Of a stretch of 64,000 nucleotides of DNA, positions 32,956 through 45,103 are shown one piece after another (positions within the stretch are counted from its first letter, which is position 1; each line of letters begins with the position of its first letter). Position numbers and translations under genes: made by a program. Where the stretch lies: assembly GCA_037783545.1 (NCBI GenBank), contig JBBELK010000481.1, positions 930,001 through 994,000 of the forward strand, written 5' to 3'. The notes under the pieces are model-generated. The model made no database searches, had not been told where the DNA came from, and was given only the letters and a program-made list of their open reading frames with translations. Source of the stretch: Henricia sp. BOLD:AAB3569 (Eukaryota > Echinodermata > Asteroidea > Spinulosida > Echinasteridae).

Positions 32956-33442
32956 TTAGCCTTTAATTGTGTGTAACATTTGCATAATGTCTGGCGCCCT
33001 GAATTATTCACTTTCAAATGGAGGTGCAGTTTAGAAAGTCCACATACTATATAATTGTTGCTACGTGGTGCACGCTATTGCCTAGCAACCAATAGCCTGG
33101 TTGCTTTGTCATTCTCTACTACAGTGAACACGGTATTGATTCTGACCTCCACACCTCATGCGTGCAACTATCTGTGTACACAGGGGTTTATGGGGTACAT
33201 GCATTGTTGTCCTATTTTCCCTTTTCTTTAGAATTCCTCTGTGGGGTACCACTGTCCCTTTTGAATTTCTTTATGGGGTACCATTGTTCCATTGTGTTTG
33301 GTACTCCACAAGTGTGTCCGTGTTAGACCACGATGCACCACAACAATTAAGTCTGGCGAGGTGGATAGGCCTACTAATTGTGCATGTGAAAGGAAGTACG
33401 TCAGTATACCAGCCGTTATTCATCGAAACACGTAAAAGGCTA
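32956..33442. mobile_element. Family B element, copy 3
   Basis: TTAGCCTTTAATTGTGTGTA at the left and CGAAACACGTAAAAGGCTAA at the right. The core ATGGAGGTGCAGTTTAGAAA, TTGCTACGTGGTGCACG and CACGGTATTGATTC is inverted relative to 15803-16312. A short GGGGTACCA duplication lies within (33242-33285). Confidence 0.7.
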
Positions 33443-34674
33443 ATTGGAGCACACTACGTATTTTACTGTCATTGTTATGAAGAATAGGCATACACCAATC
33501 CTTTTTGTGAAAAGATAATGTTTTACTACCCCATGTCTTCGTTCAACATTTGTCGGACAGCTGTCAAAATGGGTTCTTTTAGTAAAACAGGCATACCCTG
33601 TACGTAGTTCATTGGTAAAACAAATGTAATGGATTTTAAGGAAAACAATCATTAACCTTGGTAAATGTCTTTTTAATTCATCCACAATAGATAACTGGCT
33701 CACGTCTCATGAGACGGAAAAGACCATCTGGTGTCATCTGTATAGTACTCTCTTGGACCTGTTTTAACCCGGTGACTGATGAGAGCATTACGACCAGCGT
33801 TCCAGAGGATTTGAGAGTTTACCATAAAACAGCTGCCCGGCTGTTCCAGGCGGTTTTCCGGAATAGACGCACCTCATTCATCATAAGTTGCAAACAGTCT
33901 GTGCTATTTGTATAAGGCATAGGGATCCTTGTCGAACATTGTACGAACATGTAGTTGTTAAGCGGCGCGAGAGGCCAAACTCAAAAAAAAAATTTCGCCT
34001 ACTCGACTGATGCCAAATATAAGCAGCAATTTAATGAACGGAGCGAACGAAGCCTAACGCAAAATCTTTAGTGCCGAAAGAACAAAACATGTTTTAAAAT
34101 GAAATTTACCAGTGTACTTTTGTGTATTTTGTGTATAGGACTACATTTATCGAGTTAACGTCCCAGAGTAAACGGCTTCAAACGAAACAAGTGTGTTTGG
34201 TCTTAATGGGCAATTTCATGCAAATAAGATGTAAATTAGGCTATATACACGCAATCGCAATAAGACAGTTTTCTTTGTGTGGGACTACGAGAAGGGGAAA
34301 CGGGTGAGTTTAAGGGTTACATGTACTTGAGAATCTTACACTGCAAATATACGGATATATCTTTTCGCAATTTATTCAGATTATGTATATCATACAGAGC
34401 ATTATCAATATGAAAGAGAACAATGTAACCATTGAAATACAATACAGAAACGTCAATATTTAGAAAATAATGAGAAATATCTGTTCTTATAATTGCGCAC
34501 TATCCACCAAGCAAGGTGCTCAGAGCGTTCACATTAGTACCCCTGGTCATTGGGTTCACTATAACATTTCATTAAACATCATCTTACTGAGGAGTACCGG
34601 TATGCAGCCCCAGCTGCCTGTTAGATGCTCATGAGTTAATCAAACACACAGCCTCTTCACTACCCTCGCAGGTA
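33443..34674. other. No gene recognised
   Basis: Nothing identifiable; open frames are short and unsupported. Confidence 0.35.
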
Positions 34675-34785
34675 CCCGTTTGCTCCTGGGTGGGGAGAAG
34701 CAATTCATGGCAAAGTGTCTTGCCCAAGAGCACACGCATCACGGCGCGGTCTACATGTATATTCGAACCCACAACCTGTAAAGTT
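34675..34785. mobile_element. SINE/L2-tail-like fragment, copy 2
   Basis: CTCCTGGGTGGGGAGAAGCA, AAAGTGTCTTGCCCAAGAGC and ATTCGAACCCACAACCTG in the order usual for MIR/L2-like tails; related to 3085-3172. Confidence 0.55.
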
Positions 34786-34841
34786 AAACAGGTATTAAAT
34801 ACGATGCACTTAAAAACTAGCTTTAAATTATAACCTCCAGG

Positions 34842-34920
34842 GTGGATTCACACAGCCTTTTCGCTCGTAAATTTGACGCGCGTCGCTTCGCGAAAAAGCG
34901 GTGTGGAGGGAATTTTGAGC
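34842..34920. mobile_element. Half of a family L MITE
   Basis: GATTCACACAGCCTTTTCGC and GACGCGCGTCGCTTCGCGAA match the left arm of 48818-49053; the right arm was not found. Confidence 0.5.
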
Positions 34921-36184
34921 CAAATACGCACAAGGGTAAATGGAAATAGCCCGCCATTTTTGTCATTTTAAACTTCCACTCCGTCGAGAGAAAATTGCCC
35001 AAACTGACACATATTGACCGCCAATGCAACAATTTTACGGCTACGCTGTTTTTCTTCCTCCGTAAATGTTGATACAAGACCTGTTAGTTTTCTGAAGGTA
35101 TAGATTTTTGTACTGTGCAGATGTTATTGATTTTTCACATTTTCTTTCCTTCAGCGTTGAACATTTAAGTGCGAAGCCTTAACGTGGGGAGTTTCACATG
35201 TACTGTTGACCAAGACTTTTTAAGTTCATAAACTGCTGATGGAAAACACTTCCGAAAATCATCGTGTCACAATAAACACATAGCACCAACACAAAGCGGT
35301 GCATTAGCTTCTCTCCCCGCCATATTGATTTGCATAACACCTTTTTACCGATTTCATACCACGCAAGGCCTGCACATGATATTTCACAGGTGTATCTTTG
35401 ACTATTAACTTAGCCTTTTACCAAACAAACTGCCGATGAAAAACTATTTTTCGCGTTACAACCTATACAATATACACACACGGCACCAATATGGCAGTAC
35501 ATAATCACATCCCGTTAATTGATTTACAAAACATCTTTGTTCCCCCAAATCGATTTTATACGTGACACTCCAATGCTGAAAAAAAAGGTTTGATTATCAA
35601 GTTGAAGTATAGTATATAGTACACGTTATTAAAATACTGTGTTCTGTCCCATGGATACATTTATTGATAAAATGTTTCCTTCAGATATGCGCAGTTTGCA
35701 ATATCATGCGGGCACTTCGTTTTCAGGCGCGAAAACCAATTGACTCATTCGGCAAAGAAACTGTTCAGTTGACATGTTAACTGTGGTGTTTTGAAGGTCA
35801 CACTGGCAATTTTTTTCCAAAGTCACGATGCAAAATCCCTTTAATGAGTCGACGGTGTGCACAAGCAGCACCGCATAGTAGTCGATGTCTATATTGGTAT
35901 CTGCTCAGTTGGAAACAAAATGGGGTCGCAGAACAGGTCATGTCGCAATTATCTCTATAAAGGAACCACTTGTCTCCTCACCAATATTCCATAACACACG
36001 TATCTTTTCATAGTTGTTTTCTCTCGTAAAACGCTTTCCTTCTTAATATTTTCAATTATAATATATTTACAATATATTCTTGCAATGAAGTTTTTTGTTC
36101 GTTTATCACAAGATCAGCTTCCATACGCGACTCAGTTTTGGTTCAAATTTGGCTCGCGCCCAGGCTTGGTCAAGCAGTCACATC
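34921..36184. other. No gene recognised
   Basis: AT-rich, probably beyond the 3' end of the Ly6-type gene. No motif-bearing frame. Confidence 0.35.
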
Positions 36185-36190
36185 TTTATT
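36185..36190 (-). promoter_or_regulatory. Candidate polyadenylation signal of the Ly6-type gene
   Basis: TTTATT on the + strand is AATAAA on the - strand, the first one I see downstream of the stop at 36747. It would give a 3' UTR of roughly 0.55-0.6 kb. Confidence 0.35.
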
Positions 36191-36746
36191 TAATATTCGT
36201 CTCAAAACCCAAGTTGGTCCTCGTTCCTGGTTTCGTTTTGGAGAGTGTATTACGTAGAGTGTATTACGATTTCAAAGCATTTTGAAATAAGATCTTAAGA
36301 TCGCCTAACGATTGGCAATTGCCAATAATTTTAAGATTTGTATACCAAACAACTGGCTGCCACTGCGGCCTGAAACAGATGCCCCATTTTTACATAATCA
36401 TTTCAGGTTCAAAACTGGACGTTATATCAAGCCACCTCTCACAGATTTTGAGAAACCGAAGCTGGAATCCAAAGCGATGAGCCAAAGTAATCCCTCAGAA
36501 AAAGACGCAAATCCACAGAAGTCATTTCAATATTCCAAGTCTAGGTGGTCGTTTCGAAAGACGTGAAGCTTAAGTGGTCATTTCGAGGAAAAGACGCTCG
36601 CAGTAGCTTGGAGCACTTGTTAGCCTCGTAGTTAATTTGTTCGGAATCAAGCACATTGTCTTGGTGTCCTCGGTTCAATTTACGTAACCAGTCCAAGGCT
36701 GGCTCAGACAGGCTCGCCAGTGCGTACCGAGTTGACAATGGCCGTC

Positions 36747-36977
36747 TCATCTGACCATATGGACGGCCAACCCAACGGCCAGTGTCCACATGGCTACGAG
36801 TCTCGTTAGAGAAAGCATAGGTGGAGAGGAATTGCAAAGGTCTGAGTCACAACACGACATGCACACGCCCGTCTGATCCGTAGACTCCCGGCACAGATCG
36901 ACTTCTGTGCAGTTGTAGAAGAATTTACATCCACGCGTGTAGCTCGTGACAGCACCGGCCGCCTTTTGTTTCACGAC
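36747..36977 (-). CDS. Ly6/uPAR-type GPI-anchored protein, exon 2 (C-terminal)
   Basis: The - strand acceptor is a T-run ending in ttttcag (36978-36980); the exon opens VVKQKAAGAV in phase 0 and ends at a stop at 36747-36749. It carries seven cysteines in the pattern GC-x5-C-x5-C-x9-C-x2-CC-x4-CN, with CMSCCDSDLCN as the classic closing motif of the Ly6/uPAR three-finger domain. NCT and NSS are possible N-glycosylation sites. After SSPPML follows a hydrophobic end (LVAMWTLAVGLAVHMV), as expected for GPI anchoring. Joined to exon 45376-45104 it completes a 167-residue precursor. Family members act at the outer cell surface or are secreted, binding receptors or ion channels; the partner here is unknown. 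Confidence 0.9.
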   Translation of the reverse strand, partial: VVKQKAAGAVTSYTRGCKFFYNCTEVDLCRESTDQTGVCMSCCDSDLCNSSPPMLSLTRLVAMWTLAVGLAVHMVR

Positions 36978-38375
36978 CTGAAAAAAAATACGGAATTTGA
37001 ATAAGCGAACTGCTTATAAAAAGGTTACGACGATTAAAAATCACGTAACATTAGTTTACATTCATAGACGATGTGATATTTATTTCTATCTAAAGCCCCC
37101 TCTGTTCAAAATTGGTCGTCATTATGAGCGCGCATCCGGTTTTGCATAAATTTTGTTTGATTTTTAATGCTAAAGGTCACAAAATTCAAAGACGATTTGG
37201 CATTCTGAAACCAAATTGATGTAAATCACGATGCGTGCGCATAACGCCGGGCATGTTTTTGGTTTGTTGTGACGTCAGAGGGCACATCGTGTATACTGTC
37301 CTCTGTTGAAATGTACTTTCCAGTGTGCGCACGCATCGTGTTTTGTGTAAGGTTGGGAATTTACGTTTAATTCAGTAACCGGTTTGCATTTCTTTCAAGT
37401 GTCAGTTAACCGGTTAACCGTTCAGCAGTGTTTATGGGTGCATGCGCAAAATACGTCACTACCAAACCACTACATGTGGCTTAGTGGTTATGTCAGAGGC
37501 GTCACATTCAAAAAAAAATGACCCGAGACGTCACCCTAACCAGGGCGTTGGCCAACAATTTCGAGTGGAACGTATTGTGCGCAACCAACGTTCGCCAACG
37601 TTGGCCAACAAACTTTTAAGTTGTTCGCGATGTTCGCGAGTCATTTCACAATGGCGCACGCGACATGAAAGATGACAGACGATGGGTTGCAGTTTTTAAA
37701 ATAGCAAATAAATTGCACCTTTCGTGGTTATCTCCCTGATCGCTTGCGATACACAATCAATAGCAACGTGTCACATTTCCTCAAAAGATTGGTAAGCAGC
37801 GGAGAGCCACATTACAACGTCGGTACGGCTGCCGGGACTGTGAGCGCCGCCATCTTGACAATTTATTTTGGCAAACAATCCATTCCACATTGAGCAAACG
37901 TTGGCGCCAACCTCAACAAACCGTTCGCGTGTTTGGAACGCAGCCCGGATTTGTGCCAAAGTTGATGCATGCGCACAACGGCATACAGTACTTTCCGTGA
38001 CGTCGCGTCTTTGATTTATCTTCTTCGAGTTTGGAAATTAAAGCAGTACAATAATCCTTTACACTGAGACCTGGAATCGATTTCACAAAAGTTAAGACGA
38101 GTTTGATGCGTCCTTATGCGTATATACCAACGTCCCAAGATAAGAAGAGTGACCCTTCCTAATACCCCAGTCACATTTCCAAACCGTTGTCTTTCCGGGT
38201 AGTTTAGGGGCTATTTCTTGGCACTTGGGACTCCCTACGGCTGCCGGGCTATTTTTGGCTTCGGGCGGGCCCTCGGTTCATTTTAATTCGCACTTAAAAT
38301 CAACTAGGGGTCCGGCGAAAAATACAAGCCGGATCCAAGGCGTAACCTAATCGTAAAAACATTGACAGGGCCCCC

Positions 38376-38399
38376 GCCGGTGCCCGGCCGGGCACCGGC
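38376..38399. repeat. Perfect 24-bp GC palindrome
   Basis: GCCGGTGCCCGG followed directly by its complement CCGGGCACCGGC, with CCGCCGG and GGCGGGCC nearby. The surrounding GC-rich segment 38190-38430 (CCCCAGTCACATTTCC, GCTGCCGGGC) may be an old transposon. Confidence 0.7.
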
Positions 38400-38559
38400 C
38401 ACATCGGGCGGGCCGCGATATTTTTTTTCCGTACCGCAGTTCGGCAAACATTGCTTCTGATTGGTCTAACCCCCATGCATACGTTGCATACTGATGTGTT
38501 TTGTCGATATAGCTACCTTAACATAACCCCACACCACACTCTTTCCTCAATTAATAGTG

Positions 38560-38640
38560 AAAAAAGGAATATGACTCAAAGGGGATTCGAACCCGCAATT
38601 ATTCGATTGATAATCCCACGTCTTAACCACTTTAATAACT
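38560..38640 (-). mobile_element. tRNA-derived SINE head
   Basis: The - strand reads AGTGGTTAAGACGTGGGATT (A-box region) and GCGGGTTCGAATCCCC (B-box) at tRNA spacing. Acceptor ends do not pair, so this is a Pol III-type SINE promoter or tRNA pseudogene. Confidence 0.6.
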
Positions 38641-39674
38641 CCTGAGGACCTATATAGAGAGTATGAATATTCATGTACTTATAGGCGAACTTGTACCGGG
38701 TAGGCTGCCGTGAGTTAGGTTATGTGTACGGCTAGGCTGCCGTGTGTGCGCGCGTATAGGGGCTATGCATCACGTCAACATTTTTGAACTAGCTGTCTAT
38801 ATTCATTTTCATTGACGATTCCGCACGTAAATTGGACGCAATTTAACAAACATAAAACAGCAACCGCTTGATGAATTTTTGCAACAAAGGTATTTTTGAA
38901 ATCTGTTGCAGCTGGTCTGTTGTTTGAAAGTGGTTTTAACTCAAAATATATATGCCAACTGCCGCTGTGGCACTCATGCATGTGTTTTGCTTCAGTATCA
39001 ATCATAACTTTGTCTCAGTCGTCTTTTTTCCCATCAAACTCTCACTGTTTCGTGGTTTACAGCTCATAACAAGATGTGGAATTCAACTCCTCAATTCATA
39101 CCCAATTAAATTATTTTTTTCAATTTCAAGACGGCCGTTCGTGTCCAAACCAACGGCCGCGATTCAATGAAATTTACTTCAAAAGAGAATCATTGTGAGC
39201 CACAATTTCATTTTTTTTCACAAAAAGATAACAATAAATTGTTGTCATAGTACAGAAAGTATTTTTCACGTTTGTAATTTGAATTACAAGGACGAAACAG
39301 GCATGGTAAACATACACTTCGTATGTTTTCCATTCAATACTACACAGGCCGTTTTGAGTTCTCCTCAGGATGACGTCACGCCCCTGTTTGTAAACAAACC
39401 AAGTGACCTCGAGCGTTTCAGAATTTCGGGTGAAGAGGGTTGGAACTAAATTGCTTTTTTAAACAAAAGACTGTCGGTTTTTGGCGGAAAACACGTTGTA
39501 ATCGCGTTGTAGAAACATAAACTTCCATGATAAACAGGAAAACTAAAAAAATGTGGACGGGGGGATTCTAGCTGTGGAGCAGATACGCGGATTTTGTTCT
39601 TTTCATTTGAGCACGTCACGAGTCTACCAGAAGTTTGGAGACGATATAGAGTACTAAGAAAGTGAAAACGTCGC

Positions 39675-39800
39675 ACTGGGTCCACACTTATAAAACCAGT
39701 GAACTGTTTCTCTGCGCTTTGGCAATGGACGTTTCAGATTACCAGCGAAAGTTTAAACCAATTTACCCTGGCAACGGATGTCACACTTTAGCAGTCTATA
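39675..39800. mobile_element. Family K fragment
   Basis: ACTGGGTCCACACTTATAAA, CTGCGCTTTGGCAATGGACG and GATTACCAGCGAAAGTT match 2660-2780. Confidence 0.55.
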
Positions 39801-40085
39801 CGAGTCACAAATAAATGATTAAGATGCAGACAAACAAAATAGCTGTGGATCCGATAATATTTGCAAATATTTAAACAGATTTGAGGTGAATTAAAACCCG
39901 ACGACTTGTGATGCACAAATACATCATACATAATTCTGGCGCAGCCCCGACTATCAGACGATGCTGTAATTGTGGCATATTTTTAGAAACTTGTACTTCT
40001 CCGTCTGATCAAATATCCTGTCTGTATATCAAATTAGAATGTGTTTTTGCACTTTTCAAGAGCCCAGTGTTCGTTACTTTGCTTC

Positions 40086-40691
40086 TTAGGCTCGGCTCCT
40101 CCGCACACGTGAGGTCGTTTGCTGAGCAAACGGTCATTCGTGGCCGTTTGCTCAGCACTTGGCTCACGTGTGCGGTGGCTATTTTGCTGCATTTCTTGCC
40201 TCGCGAGGCCGTGAGCCAAAAATCTAACGTGTTTGATATTTTTTGCCTCGCGTGGCCAAAATTTCACGTGTGCGGGGGTGATGAGCCAAGTGCTGAGCTA
40301 AAATAAATGTAGCTGGCCAATTAAAAATCATCCCCATATTCACGTGATATGAATACAGTGCGCGCGGGCACCTCTAAGGTCACCAAACCTTTTGCTAAAG
40401 TGTGGTGACCTTGGCGGGGTTCGCGTGCGCGCGCTGTTTTCGTATCGCGCGCGTGGTTTTAATTGGCCAGCTACATTCATTTTAGCTCAGCACTTGGCTC
40501 ATCACCCCGCACACGTGAGATTTTGGCCACGCGAGGCAAAAAATATCAAACACGTTAGATTTTTGGCTAACAGCCTCGCGAGGCAAAAAACGCAGCAAAA
40601 TAGCCACCGCACACGTGAGCCAAGTGCTGAGCAAACGGCCACGAATGACCGTTTGCTCAGCAAACGATCTCACGTGTGCGGCGGGCTTAAG
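40086..40691. mobile_element. Large near-perfect palindrome with seven CACGTG boxes
   Basis: Arms about 40090-40330 and 40452-40691, centred near 40391. Paired CACGTG sites at 40106/40671, 40165/40612 and 40265/40512 all sum to the same centre, so there is no net indel between them. A seventh CACGTG lies at 40341. Repeated strings: GCACACGTGAG, GTTTGCTCAGCA, TGCCTCGCG. The centre keeps AAGGTCACCA against TGGTGACCTT. Open frames of 70-140 codons in both arms mirror each other and are not genes. The size and structure suit a fold-back transposon. Confidence 0.85.
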
Positions 40692-42667
40692 ATCAGCCAT
40701 TTATTTTATTTTGCTAAATTCATTATGGGCAAAGCTTTTGTGCATTTTAATAATTTATTCTTCGCGCGGTTCAACATCCGAACAGCCGTCGACACGTCGA
40801 CGGACATGATACATTAATCCGTTCATTCAAATTCAATGCGTTTCTACACCAGCATTATCAGTTTCAGGCTTTTCTGATAAGACTGTCTGATTTATAGTGT
40901 CTCTGACTTTTCTAGTGGTTTTTATAGAAAAGCTCTGAGCATACGCTGCAGGACATTGAATTAATTACGGCTAGCAGCACAAAAATGAATGCGCACAAAA
41001 GTCATGCACTTTTTAAAACATTCTTCTGTTGAAAAAGAAATGATTGCCATTTTATGTGGTGTTCGTTAGCACTATACAAACACTTTCAGTAATTTTTTAC
41101 TGATCAACTCATGAAGTAAAAGTAAAATGATACAATAGCCTTTAAGGCCGCACAAGCTTTCCTTTCCTGTTTGTAGAGTAAGTAAAAATAGTATTTGATT
41201 GCACAGACACGGTAAAAGCCCGTACAACAACAGTACGGATCCAGTTTTTCATCGGGATTACTTCTCACAGCAGCGGATTACTTTTCAATCTCGTCCAGCG
41301 TCACTCGAGAAACATTCCCTGAAATTGGACGCGATACTATAGCGCTAACCCCCGCACCAAAAAGGAGACTCGACGGTCGTGAATGTAAAGAAATAAAGAT
41401 CAGATTCCACCAGTTTTTAAGGCAGAATTATGATACAAGAAAACGACAAAACACAAGTACGAGTGCACTCTCCCGCGAGCGCGAAAACATGATGAAGAAA
41501 AGTGTTCTTTCGAGCACGTGGCTCAATCAATAACAGCACGAACGAAGCTTGTTGATAGAGAAGGAAGACTTCGGAAAACGGAAGAGGGCATCTCGAGTTG
41601 GCTCAGCTAATCCAGCGGGAAAAAATCCTGAGGGTTCTGGTTTCCTTCGGCGAGTATTAAAAAATGAAATCAAATCGGCAGAGCTGCAACAAGCGCGGGG
41701 AAAACTACGACTAACGTGCCGTCTCACGTGTCACTGGGGAACACTGAAACATGATGTGTTCTATAGTCGACAAGAAATACAATAGGAAAGATAATATTCA
41801 CTCTCGGTGCAAGCTGATATATGGACTTACACGTAGAGAATCTTCTGTGTATAGATGTCTTGCATAGATGTCTTGAACTATCCTTTCAATGCGTCACAAA
41901 AGCACTACAACAGATGGGATATATTTTGGATACCTAAATAACGAAAATTCCCCATATCGCAAAGCCTCGAAAGATGTTATGGGGAAAACAAGTTTCTTGT
42001 ATAATACCGGTAACTTATTTATTTAATTTTACTCTTTCTGCATGGTATACTCAGAAAAAAACCAGAAAACCAGTACTGAAACGAGCGTTTTGATGTTCTA
42101 TTATGGGAGTTTGGTGTGAACAGATTCTATATTCTGCAAATACCATGGTGATAAGATCGGGTCCGTTTTGGAAATGGAAAGAAAAATGGATAACTGGGTA
42201 AAAAATGTGGTAAAAACGTAACCGATAGATATATAAACTCACAATGATATTTATAGTTCTGGCTCATTATTATGCTTTACCACATTTGAAGTGTTCTCAC
42301 GGTTTGGTTTCAAAGCTGCTAGTATGCAAATACACTAGTTTGACACGACGTTTCTCTGATGCAAAAACGATATCGTCATCTGTAAGTGCGATCCAATTTC
42401 TTTAGACGTTCACTTGAAATATGTGCTGGTATTGCAGTCTAAACACGAAATTCTCATTAGATACCAAGAGTGTATATAAACAAATAACTACAAGTCGTGT
42501 CATATATTCTGCGGGTAGTAATCATACCGTAGTGATCCCATCAAATGGTCCAATTACGAACTACAGAATCCTGACTTTTGTATTCTTTAAAGCAAATTAT
42601 ATTTACCGATATCTTTTCATATTCGAAATCTATTATTATGCAAACAAAGTGTTACAGCTATGTTTTA
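40692..42667. other. Intron sequence, nothing recognised
   Basis: A + strand frame at 41549-41785 is rich in Lys/Arg/Gly but has no known motif; the opposite strand is open as well, which argues against coding. Confidence 0.35.
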
Positions 42668-42838
42668 GGCCGGGGTCACACGGGAAATCTCGTAGCTCTA
42701 TCATGATACGAGAGCGGACATACGCCAATCTATCATGATAGTATCACAATATAAAACACCTCGATGATGATAATTATCGTCGTTCACCTATCAGATACTA
42801 TATCATGATAGATTTGGGGTCACACTTTATAACATATG
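42668..42838. mobile_element. Family M element, left half
   Basis: Starts GGCCGGGGTCACACGGGAAA and runs through CTATCATGATAG palindromes to GATAGATTTGGGGTCACACT. The complementary right half is at 53761-53877, ending CGTGTGACCCGGCC. Neither copy is complete. Confidence 0.6.
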
Positions 42839-44329
42839 TATACATGTACACGTATGTGCGAAATAATTTGTGTAGGTTGTGCCCACTGTGGTTGTGCCGG
42901 CTTTGTGGATTTTTGGAGTAGTAAAACAGTCATTTGAAAGACAATCTCATTACGCCAATACGAAGACGTGACGAGTTGGACGGCAAACACGCTAGGCATT
43001 TGTCACAAAGATCATTCTAAGTTTGTCACAAAATATCGTTTATATTGTACTTTTAAGTGGAAGCGCCTTGCCTGCAGCCCATATCCCGTGAATGCACAAA
43101 TACGGCTGCATGTACTATAGAAATAAATCGCTTTCGTTTCGATCGCTCCTAAACTTCGCGCAAAAACAATATTCCATCCTGAAATGTTGACTTGTTTGTT
43201 TTTCAAGGAACGATTTTGATTCTATGGCATGCACACGCGGCCTTCGTACCGGGGTCATTTTATGCACATGCAGTTACTCGTTAAAAAAAATGTCAGAAAG
43301 GTAGAAAGATTTCAGAACTTCAAGACTGCTGTAGAAGGTCATTTTTGGAAACTTGTCATCGCTTTAGTATTTTAAGACTGATATATACATTTAACCAGTC
43401 GAAGTTAAATTTATGTTTTATGGACGAATGCAACACAGGCTGGGTATCATCAGCCAACTTATGCATGTACAGGGAGGAATCATACTGAGCCTCTTCGTGA
43501 GTAAATTCGCAGAAATCACTTTCACACTCAACAAAACAAGAAAACGCACATCTACTGTCATCTACCAATTTGAATTCAATTTCGTAAAAGTTACGTAGCA
43601 CATGTCTGGCAGACCCAACAAAGTCACAAGCTATAGGCTATTGGTGCAGATGAAATTTACAATGCTTCAAATGAATGGTGTGAAATTTCGCTCCACTACA
43701 AACTCCTCAAAAAGTTTGGAATTCGTGTTTCCATCATCTCAGTTATTTGTCACCTGTTCATATCATGGTGCATATCAATGGAAAGCTCATTCGTTGCTTT
43801 TCACAATGACACCGCATTTGTAAAAATAACAGTGCATTTGGCAACTCTGTTCAGAATTTGCCAAACATGTGAAATTACGACCAATGAAATCTCTATCAGT
43901 AATAAGGAATAAACAAGACTGTTTTGAGTTGTTTGTCCCACAAATACATGATCATTTCAAATGGATCAGCACTATGAAGGCATACAGACTTTCCAATTAT
44001 ACAGGGTGTATCAGAAAAAAGTAGACACTCATAAAATTGTATAGATAAAATGAACATTGTATATTATATTTATAAAATTGGGTCACAAATATCGGTAGAC
44101 ATATAGGTTTCATGTTTTCATTAACGTCGTCATCATGTTGGGAAATTCACGCCTGACTGAACCAGAGCTAGTTTTGTAAACAGAGCTAGTTTTGTAAACA
44201 AAGCTAAAACTAATTTGCGCATAAAAATGGAAGATGCATAACAGGATCAAGCTGAGGAGCATGAAATGTCAATTTGACATGTTCTTTCTTTGCTATCAGC
44301 TTTTCAGAAAGTTTAGCTAGCCACTCAGT

Positions 44330-44515
44330 CCTCCACGTGACCTTTTTCTGCACACACATTTGCACGGTTAACGTTAACACCAATTACACGCCTATAATCA
44401 CTGCTGTGTTCCGCCCGAGAAAGGTGACTTTGGTTCTTATTCATCTTCCCAGGTCATCCAGTTTCATGGACAGTAACAAAAACTTAAGATGTCCCCACAA
44501 GAAAAACCAAGACAA
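44330..44515 (-). pseudogene. Mariner transposase 3'-end remnant, - strand arm
   Basis: One - strand frame reads FLWGHLKFLLLSMKLDDLGR, then a stop and IRTKVTFLGRN. FLWGHLK plus a DDL-R--T-V stretch is the end of the DDE domain in mariner/IS630-type transposases. Stops in frame make it dead. Confidence 0.75.
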
Positions 44516-44574
44516 GTGGTGTTAGGTCTGGTGATATTAAGGGGACCTTTCCGAAGTACATTTTACAAAATTAC

Positions 44575-44790
44575 CAGACCTAACATCGCTGGACTTTTTT
44601 TATGGTGACATCTGGAGTCCAAATTTTGGTTACTGTCCATGGAACTGAATAACCTGCAGAGACAAATAGGAACCAAGGTCGCCCTTCTCAGGCAGAACAG
44701 AGCATTGATTATGCCTGCATTTTGGTGTTACGCTAAGCGTGGAAATCAGTGTGAAGAAAAAGACGGTTACAGACGATTGCGGGGATAGTT
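44575..44790 (+). pseudogene. Mariner transposase 3'-end remnant, + strand arm
   Basis: Reads DLTSLDFFLW, stop, HLESK, then after a shift MELNNLQRQIGTKVALL. PDLT-LDFFLWG is the signature around the last catalytic acidic residue of mariner-type transposases. Frameshifts and stops; same segment as 44330-44515 but inverted. Confidence 0.8.
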
Positions 44791-45103
44791 AAACCTTTCG
44801 AAAAGCTGATTGCATCTTCAATTTTGTATGCGCAAGTTATTTTTAGCTTTGTTTACAAAACTAGCCGCTGTTCGGTCAGGCGTGAAATTCCTAAAATGAT
44901 GACGACGTTACTGAAAACATAAAACCTATATGTGTGAGCCAATTTTCTAAAAATAATAACATTTTCATTTTATCTACAATTCTATGAGTGTCTACTTTTT
45001 TCTGATACACCCTGTATGACAAACAGTGCAAACAAATTTTCAAACTTGTTATAGGAGTTATGCCCGTTTTAAATAGTTTGTTTGGAAAATGATGTAAACT
45101 CAC

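Larger units (their letters stand above)
44002..45014. mobile_element. Fold-back mariner-like element
   Basis: CAGGGTGTATCAGAAAAAAG at the left and CTTTTTTCTGATACACCCTG at the right, flanked by TA (44000-44001, 45015-45016). The inverted arms are about 0.4-0.5 kb each. Each arm carries the degenerate 3' end of a mariner-type transposase, pointing outwards from the centre near 44545. Its right end is 84 bp inside the Ly6 intron from the exon 1 donor. Confidence 0.85.
36978..45103 (-). other. 8.1-kb intron of the Ly6-type gene
   Basis: Bounded by GTGAGT (45103-45098 on the - strand) and the T-run plus cag at 36978-36980. It holds the SINE head at 38560-38640, the GC palindrome at 38376-38399, the big palindrome 40086-40691, a family M half-element (42668-42838) and the fold-back mariner 44002-45014. 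A - strand frame at 43601-43356 looks protein-like in composition but has no motif I know, and both neighbouring coding exons already make a full domain. Confidence 0.8.

Noticed and set aside
40034-40817. Several 70-141-codon frames reading VRFLA, SAEQTATNDRLLSKR and so on
   Set aside because: They are mirror images produced by the two arms of the 40086-40691 palindrome.
43356-43601. - strand frame with acidic, Cys-containing sequence in the Ly6 intron, considered as an extra exon
   Set aside because: The two called exons already join in phase 0 into a complete Ly6 domain, and I found no good acceptor/donor pair around this frame.
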